Positions 8,011 to 11,948 of a stretch of DNA of 11,948 bases are shown here, in pieces. Source of the stretch: Prevotellaceae bacterium. GTDB taxonomy: Bacteria > Bacteroidota > Bacteroidia > Bacteroidales > UBA932. Every line of letters begins with the position of its first letter. Position 1 is the stretch's first letter. A program made the position numbers and the translations under genes. The notes under the pieces were generated by a model. That model searched no databases. It had not been told where the DNA came from and saw only the letters and a list, made by a program, of their open reading frames with translations. The stretch is taken from the NCBI GenBank assembly GCA_031254635.1, contig JAIRUB010000007.1:1-11948 (forward strand), given 5' to 3'.

Positions 8011-8014
8011 AACG

Positions 8015-8371
8015 ATGGAGAAGTTATGTAAAATTCGGGATATTCAACGAGCAGTTGCAGCTTTTGAACGTCTGTTTGAAAAAAATTACGGCATCTGTTT
8101 GAATGAAGGAATGGTTTTGTGCTTGTTGTACAAGGCCTCGCCCCTCTCTTCCGGCAAAATTGGTAAGCTTTTGGGATTAAGTTTGTCCAACACCTCCAAG
8201 ATAATTGTTTCGATGGAGAAAAAAGGACTTGTTAAGCGAGTTATGGGAACAAATGATAAACGTCAGATGTACTTTTTGCTTACAACAGAGGGCGAAAAGT
8301 TAATTTTAAGTGTTCGTAACGATGATATCGAAGTGTCGGAATTGTTGAAAGGGTGTTTCTGCGAAGCATAA
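8015..8371 (+). CDS. small cysteine-rich MarR-family transcriptional regulator
   Basis: This 118-aa winged helix-turn-helix protein is predicted to be a dimeric DNA-binding repressor. The ATG at 8015 lies 4 nt after the stop of the sulfur enzyme and gives a natural N-terminus (MEKLCKIRDIQRAVAAFERL). An in-frame start at 7976 would overlap the upstream gene by 35 nt and is not preferred. The recognition region is LSSGKIGKLLGLSLSNTSKIIVSME (44-68), and the wing carries the MarR-type D81-K-R83 and LLTTEGE. It is shorter than the usual 135-150 residues, mainly at the C-terminal dimerisation helices. It has five cysteines: C5, C28, C36 and a C-terminal CFC pair (C114, C116). Thiol-sensing MarR proteins such as OhrR, and members that respond to polysulfide, are known. 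With the persulfide enzyme in the same operon, a sulfane-sulfur or thiol-oxidation sensor that autoregulates from the 5396-5565 region is the natural inference. Confidence 0.85.
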   Translation: MEKLCKIRDIQRAVAAFERLFEKNYGICLNEGMVLCLLYKASPLSSGKIGKLLGLSLSNTSKIIVSMEKKGLVKRVMGTNDKRQMYFLLTTEGEKLILSVRNDDIEVSELLKGCFCEA

Positions 8372-8377
8372 AAATTT

Positions 8378-8485
8378 TTAACTAATTTTATAAGTTGTAC
8401 AATAGGCACGCCCATTACGGTTTGATAATAATTTCTTGAGTGCTACAACACTCTCCTTTACATACAATTGTTTCGCTTTTGACAT
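8378..8485 (-). pseudogene. N-terminal scrap of an IS630-type transposase helix-turn-helix protein
   Basis: On the minus strand an ATG at 8485-8483 opens a 35-codon frame: MSKAKQLYVKESVVALKKLL, then 15 residues and a TAA at 8380-8378. The K-x-x-x-L-x-I/V-K-E-S-x-x-x-L-x-x-L pattern resembles the opening of helix-turn-helix proteins of IS630-like elements that are common in Bacteroidetes. It stops before the helix-turn-helix proper, so it is a truncated remnant, or less likely a genuine small protein. It converges on the MarR gene, 6 nt from that gene's stop. I saw no terminal inverted repeats around it. The family assignment is from memory of such sequences and is tentative. Confidence 0.4.
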
Positions 8486-8510
8486 GATATATATGATTTA
8501 TATTTAACAC

Positions 8511-8518
8511 CAAAGATA
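8511..8518 (-). promoter_or_regulatory. minus-strand -7 element before the transposase scrap
   Basis: Read on the minus strand, 8518-8511 is TATCTTTG, a full TAnnTTTG match 25 nt before the ATG at 8485. No matching -33 TTTG is present. The promoter may still be live, which would produce a short antisense-oriented transcript running into the 3' end of the MarR gene. Confidence 0.4.
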
Positions 8519-8540
8519 CGAAGAAAAAATTATTCACATT

Positions 8541-8693
8541 GGTATAACCGCTTTGGGCTTGTATTAAATCCTATTTGGGTAGCCTTACCTTCGCGAGATG
8601 CCCGGCCCCTTTGCTATGATAGGCGGGGCAGTGATTATTTTAACCGTTTTAGGCTACAATCTGTGGGTGAAGAAACATCCGATGATAAAATAA
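8541..8693 (+). pseudogene. C-terminal remnant of an EamA/DMT-family transporter, frameshifted
   Basis: Three consecutive pieces in different frames add up to the end of an EamA permease. ITALGL (from 8544) is followed after a frameshift by VLNPIWVAL (8561-8587). A second frame change leads into REMPGPFAMIGGAVIILTV and LGYNLWVKKHPMIK, ending in TAA at 8691-8693. In intact EamA proteins this corresponds to the sequence ...LNPxWV-L-x-GE-x-P-G-x-x-A-x-I-G-G at the last two membrane helices. No start or N-terminal helices are present, because the sequence upstream of 8541 belongs to the minus-strand transposase scrap and its promoter. This is therefore a decayed gene tail, probably left after a rearrangement or insertion at this site. 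Confidence 0.65.
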
Positions 8694-8844
8694 ATTTAAA
8701 GATTCAATCAGTAAATAATAGTTTTAACAATTGATAGCTTATGTTAACATTTTAAAACAATTTATGTGGTTTTTGGGTTGAAAAATTTTAAATATCAAAA
8801 TAATACCGTATGTTTGCACCTAAATTATAAAAAGCGTTAAATAA
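8694..8844 (+). promoter_or_regulatory. promoter region of the OFA transporter / fhs unit
   Basis: TATGTTTG at 8809-8816 is a full Bacteroidetes -7 element 28 nt before the ATG at 8845. TTTT at 8786-8789 sits 19 nt upstream of it and can serve as a weak -33 (consensus TTTG). The remainder of the 150-nt stretch is AT-rich without a clear inverted repeat. Together with the two remnants at 8378-8693 this accounts for the gene-poor interval 8372-8844. Confidence 0.6.
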
Positions 8845-10077
8845 ATGAAGGATCGTTGGTTAGGCGGCGCGATGCCTGCTGTAATGGTACATATTAGCAT
8901 AGGTTCTGTTTACGCCTTTTCGGTGTTGACAAATCATGTCATGGAAAATACAGGTGTACACGATAAATCAATTGTAACATGGGCTTTCAGTATCGCTATC
9001 TTCTTCCTGGGTATGTCGGCGGCATTTTTGGGCAATTATGTTGAAAAAATTGGGCCACGTAAATCGGCACTCATCAGTTGCCTCTTTTTTAGTACTGGAT
9101 TTATTGGTTCGGGCCTTGCGATGTTGCTTCATAGCCTCCCGCTTTTCTTTATCTTCTACGGCGGAATTATGGGGATAGGTCTTGGCGTTGGCTATATTAC
9201 GCCGATTAAAACTTTGATAAGCTGGTTTTACAATAGCCGGGGGTTTGCGACGGGTATGGCTGTTCTTGGTTTCGGTTTGGCTGCAACGATTGCAGGTCCA
9301 TTAATGGAAGCCCTTATCTCTCGCCTCGGCCTTTCGAATATGTTCTTTGTCTTGGGCGCTTGCTATATGGCGGTTATTTTCACGGCTTCGCGTATGATTT
9401 CACCACCCCCTCCCGATTGGGAAACAGGCAGCAAAAGCGTTGCCATAAACAGTTCATTGGAGGAGTTTTCCACAGCACAAGCAATGAGAAAGCTTTCCTT
9501 CTATGCTTTGTGGTTTATGCTTTTTATCAATATCTCAAGTGGTATCTCACTGCTTTCCGTTGCTTCCCCTATGCTACAGGAGAAATTTCCTTTGATTATG
9601 ACTGCGGCCGTGGCAGCAGCAGTAGTCAGCGGCATGTCGTTGAGTAATGCAGCAGGACGTTTCTTGTGGTCATCATTTTCGGATTTTGTAGGCCGCCCAA
9701 TTGTTTATTCCGGATTTTTGCTTTTGCAGGCCGGTTTGTTTTTAGGCTTAGCCTTTACACAAAATCATGTTGTGTTTTTGATACTTCTCATTACTATTTT
9801 AACGTGCTACGGTGCCGGCTTTGCTTGTATCCCTGCTTATTTAAGCGATATGTACGGTGTTCAGAATGTCAGCGCCATTCACGGGCGTGTACTTACAGCA
9901 TGGGCCTGCGCGGGTATTATAGGCCCGTTTTTTATCACATGGGTCTATAAGGTAAGCGGTGGATATACCAATATGATGATTTATATATCAATTGCCTTTG
10001 TCATGGCATTTGTAGTTTCTATCATAGCTGCAAAAGCATACGTGAAGCGCCACGGTAGTCTGAGGATGAAACGATAA
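8845..10077 (+). CDS. OFA-family MFS transporter (oxalate/formate antiporter family), probable formate or monocarboxylate carrier
   Basis: This 410-aa inner-membrane protein has about 12 hydrophobic helices and a polar central loop near residues 186-214 (ISPPPPDWETGSKS). The opening RWLGGAMPAVMVHISIGSVYAFSVL is characteristic of the OFA group. The loop after TM2 has the MFS signature NYVEKIGPRKS, and TM8 and its loop read SLSNAAGRFLWSSFSDFVGRP. R272 in that segment is at the position of the substrate-binding arginine of oxalate transporter OxlT. The TM11 region (HGRVLTAWACAGIIGP) contains no lysine, whereas OxlT uses Lys355 there to bind the second carboxylate, which argues against oxalate. 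The next gene, formate-tetrahydrofolate ligase, lies 71 nt downstream with no consensus promoter between, so formate import or export in an operon with fhs is the inferred role. Lactate or another monocarboxylate remains possible. Confidence 0.85.
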   Translation: MKDRWLGGAMPAVMVHISIGSVYAFSVLTNHVMENTGVHDKSIVTWAFSIAIFFLGMSAAFLGNYVEKIGPRKSALISCLFFSTGFIGSGLAMLLHSLPLFFIFYGGIMGIGLGVGYITPIKTLISWFYNSRGFATGMAVLGFGLAATIAGPLMEALISRLGLSNMFFVLGACYMAVIFTASRMISPPPPDWETGSKSVAINSSLEEFSTAQAMRKLSFYALWFMLFINISSGISLLSVASPMLQEKFPLIMTAAVAAAVVSGMSLSNAAGRFLWSSFSDFVGRPIVYSGFLLLQAGLFLGLAFTQNHVVFLILLITILTCYGAGFACIPAYLSDMYGVQNVSAIHGRVLTAWACAGIIGPFFITWVYKVSGGYTNMMIYISIAFVMAFVVSIIAAKAYVKRHGSLRMKR

Positions 10078-10081
10078 ATGA

Positions 10082-10108
10082 ATGGTAAAAGGTAAAGGGT
10101 ACAAGGTG
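10082..10108 (+). repeat. degenerate GGTAMRR heptad repeat, copy 2
   Basis: Five nucleotides after the transporter stop codon begin the units GGTAAAA, GGTAAAG and GGTACAA, then GGTG. Over 26 nt it matches copy 1 at 22 positions, in the same orientation and the same place relative to the preceding stop codon. The 8-bp palindrome GTTTAAAC (10108-10115) follows. No function can be assigned. Confidence 0.6.
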
Positions 10109-10148
10109 TTTAAACAAATAAGCAATTAGAAATTAAAAATATAAAATT

Positions 10149-11813
10149 ATGCACAAAGCGGATATTGAAATTGCGCAAAGCGCAAAAATGAACAAAATTG
10201 TTGACATTGCTAAAAAGCTAAATTTAAGTGAAAACGACTTGGAGTTGTACGGCAATTATAAGGCAAAGTTGAACATTGAAAACCTGAAGGCAAACAAAAA
10301 CGGTAAGTTGATTTTGGTTACAGCCATTTCGCCTACGCCGGCAGGCGAGGGCAAGACAACCACTACTGTCGGACTTGGTGACGCATTGCAAAAATTAGGC
10401 AAGTCGGTGGTTATCGCTCTGCGCGAGCCTTCGTTAGGGCCGGTTTTTGGCGTAAAGGGCGGCGCAGCGGGCGGCGGCTATGCACAGGTGGTACCTATGG
10501 AAGATTTGAACCTGCACTTTACGGGCGACTTTCATGCGATAGGCGCAGCCAACAACCTGCTTGCCGCAATGTTGGACAATCACATTCAGCAGGGCAACCA
10601 GTTTAATATTGATGTCCGCCGTATTATCTGGCGCCGTTGCGTTGATATGAACGATCGCCAACTACGTACGATTATTAGCGGCTTGGGCGGTAAACCCAAC
10701 GGTATGCCTCGCGAAGACGGCTTCGACATCACTGTAGCTTCCGAAATCATGGCGGTGCTGTGCCTCAGCAATGATATTACAGACTTGAAAAACAAGTTGG
10801 CGCAAATTACCATAGGCTACGATACCGCCGGCAATCCGGTTACAGCCGGACAACTTAAAGCGCAGGGCGCTTTGGCCGCGCTTTTGAAAGATGCCATAAA
10901 GCCCAACCTTGTGCAAACATTGGAGCATACGCCCACACTCATTCACGGTGGCCCATTTGCTAACATTGCACATGGTTGCAACAGCGTTATCGCTACAAAA
11001 ACCGCACTTAAATTGGGCGACTATGTTGTTACAGAAGGTGGTTTTGGCGCAGACTTAGGCGCCGAAAAGTTTCTGAATATTAAATGCCGCCTTGCTAACC
11101 TGAAGCCCGACGCTGTTGTTGTTGTGGCAACAGTACGCGCTTTGAAACATCACGGCGGTGCAGCAAAAGAAAACTTGAACAAGGAAGATCTTGAAAAACT
11201 CGAAAAAGGCTTACCAAATCTACTCAAGCACATCGACAATATTACCAACCATTTCGGGCTTCCTGCAGTGGTGGTGATTAACAAGTTCCACACCGACACC
11301 GATGCGGAAATTAAAATCATACGGGAAAAATGTATGGACTACGGCGTGGCGGTAACACTGTCTGATGTTTGGGCAAAAGGCGGTGAAGGTGGCGAGGAAA
11401 TGGCCAAAGAGGTAATAAGGCTTTGCGAGGTGTCCAATAAATTTGCTTTTTTATATGCAGACGAATTGCCGCTTGCCCAAAAAATAGAGGCGATAGCAAC
11501 AAAAATCTATGGCGCAGATGGCGTAGACTTTCTACCACTGGCCGCTACTGAAATGAAGAAGTTAGAAGCGTGCGGACTTGGCGTTCTGCCTGTATGTATG
11601 GCAAAAACACAATACAGTTTTAGCGATGACCAACGTAAATTGGGCGCACCAAAAAATTTCAGGGTAACGGTAAAAAATATAAAAGCAAGTACCGGTGCTG
11701 GCTTTGTGGTAGCTTACTTAGGCGATATTATGACAATGCCCGGCTTGCCAAAAATTCCGGCTGCCGAGAATATTGACGTTGACGCTGACGGTAAAATAAC
11801 AGGCTTGTTTTAA
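10149..11813 (+). CDS. fhs: formate-tetrahydrofolate ligase (10-formyl-THF synthetase)
   Basis: This 554-aa cytoplasmic enzyme joins formate to tetrahydrofolate with ATP, giving 10-formyl-THF for purine and one-carbon metabolism. The length is that of the complete bacterial family. The ATP loop is TPAGEGKTTT with K69 (residues 64-72). The formyl-phosphate region LREPSLGPVFG begins at 91, with R92 corresponding by offset to the active-site arginine of the Moorella enzyme. The highly conserved GGAAGGGYAQVVPMEDLNLH and FTGDFHAIGAANNLLAA follow. The C-terminal part ends in PKIPAAENIDVDADGKITGLF-type sequence normal for the family. The ATG at 10149 is preceded by an A-rich leader. I found no TAnnTTTG in the 71-nt gap after the transporter, so both genes are probably one transcript, closed by the terminator at 11836. 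The pairing suggests that formate taken up or produced in the cell is captured into folate. Confidence 0.97.
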   Translation: MHKADIEIAQSAKMNKIVDIAKKLNLSENDLELYGNYKAKLNIENLKANKNGKLILVTAISPTPAGEGKTTTTVGLGDALQKLGKSVVIALREPSLGPVFGVKGGAAGGGYAQVVPMEDLNLHFTGDFHAIGAANNLLAAMLDNHIQQGNQFNIDVRRIIWRRCVDMNDRQLRTIISGLGGKPNGMPREDGFDITVASEIMAVLCLSNDITDLKNKLAQITIGYDTAGNPVTAGQLKAQGALAALLKDAIKPNLVQTLEHTPTLIHGGPFANIAHGCNSVIATKTALKLGDYVVTEGGFGADLGAEKFLNIKCRLANLKPDAVVVVATVRALKHHGGAAKENLNKEDLEKLEKGLPNLLKHIDNITNHFGLPAVVVINKFHTDTDAEIKIIREKCMDYGVAVTLSDVWAKGGEGGEEMAKEVIRLCEVSNKFAFLYADELPLAQKIEAIATKIYGADGVDFLPLAATEMKKLEACGLGVLPVCMAKTQYSFSDDQRKLGAPKNFRVTVKNIKASTGAGFVVAYLGDIMTMPGLPKIPAAENIDVDADGKITGLF

Positions 11814-11835
11814 GCGGAAATTGTTTTTCAAATAC

Positions 11836-11873
11836 AAAAAAGTCGGAAAAAATCAAAATTTTTGACTTTTTTT
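11836..11873 (+). terminator. rho-independent-type terminator after fhs
   Basis: AAAAAAGTC (11836-11844) pairs with GACTTTTTT (11864-11872). After a GG bulge an inner A5/T5 stem continues, closed by an A-rich loop, and the 3' side ends in a run of seven Ts. It starts 22 nt after the fhs stop codon. The stem is AT-rich, so it may be modest in strength, and its symmetry could let it work in both directions. Confidence 0.7.
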
Positions 11874-11897
11874 GTTAAAAATTAGGCTTAATGGACA

Positions 11898-11934
11898 TTT
11901 TTTAGGATAAAATCTTTGCAAATCTTTATCTTTG
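11898..11934 (+). promoter_or_regulatory. promoter for a gene beyond the right edge
   Basis: TATCTTTG at 11927-11934 fully matches the Bacteroidetes -7 element, with a T-run (11898-11903) as a possible weak -33 about 23 nt upstream. The gene it would serve lies beyond the right edge. Confidence 0.5.
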
Positions 11935-11948
11935 TTTGTTTTATCATA

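Noticed and set aside
7976..8014. Longer N-terminus for the MarR protein starting inside the sulfur enzyme gene
   Set aside because: It overlaps the conserved end of the upstream gene and adds residues unlike MarR N-termini; ATG 8015 directly after the stop is the natural start.
8845..10077. Naming the transporter an oxalate:formate antiporter
   Set aside because: No lysine is present in TM11 and no oxalate-degrading genes are nearby, so only the family and a probable monocarboxylate role are supported.
10108..10115. GTTTAAAC palindrome as an operator before fhs
   Set aside because: An 8-bp AT-rich palindrome is expected by chance in such DNA and no promoter element accompanies it.
1..11948. 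tRNA, rRNA, CRISPR array or complete insertion sequence
   Set aside because: No cloverleaf-like sequence, regular spaced repeats or paired terminal inverted repeats with an intact transposase were seen on either strand.

Overview
The window is chromosomal DNA from an anaerobic-type member of the Bacteroidetes, most likely Bacteroidales. Three things point there. The promoters carry the TAnnTTTG -7 element used by the Bacteroidetes primary sigma factor. Leaders before start codons are A-rich and lack Shine-Dalgarno sites. The gene families (DUF2723 membrane protein, DUF4143 ATPase, S9B dipeptidyl peptidase, CoA-disulfide reductase fused to sulfur carriers) are typical of the phylum. All intact genes lie on the + strand.

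Layout: (1) 1-1937 is the C-terminal part of a DUF2723 (TMEM260/protein O-mannosyltransferase-like) membrane protein that runs off the left edge. (2) 1938-2108 holds a degenerate heptad repeat, then a promoter enclosed by a long inverted repeat. (3) 2109-3269 is an AAA ATPase with a DUF4143 / PD-(D/E)xK-like C-terminus. (4) 3290-5395 is a secreted dipeptidyl peptidase IV. (5) 5396-5565 is a regulatory gap. (6) 5566-8371 is a two-gene sulfur operon: a four-domain protein (CoA-disulfide/persulfide reductase, rhodanese, TusA, DsrE2-like) followed 4 nt later by a small cysteine-rich MarR regulator. (7) 8372-8844 is a decay zone with a minus-strand transposase-like N-terminal scrap and a frameshifted C-terminal scrap of an EamA/DMT transporter, then a clean promoter. 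(8) 8845-11813 is an OFA-family MFS transporter followed by formate-tetrahydrofolate ligase (fhs), with a second copy of the heptad repeat between them. (9) 11836-11948 holds a terminator and a promoter for the next gene.

Two functional modules stand out. The first is a candidate persulfide relay carried on one polypeptide, with a probable thiol-sensing regulator in the same operon. Its TusA-DsrE2 half begins at an internal Met (M570) in an A-rich context, which suggests a recent fusion or an internal translation start. The second is a probable formate uptake and assimilation pair: an OFA transporter that keeps the family TM8 arginine but has no lysine in TM11, followed by the enzyme that loads formate onto tetrahydrofolate. 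No tRNA, rRNA, CRISPR array, complete mobile element or recognisable defence system was seen.
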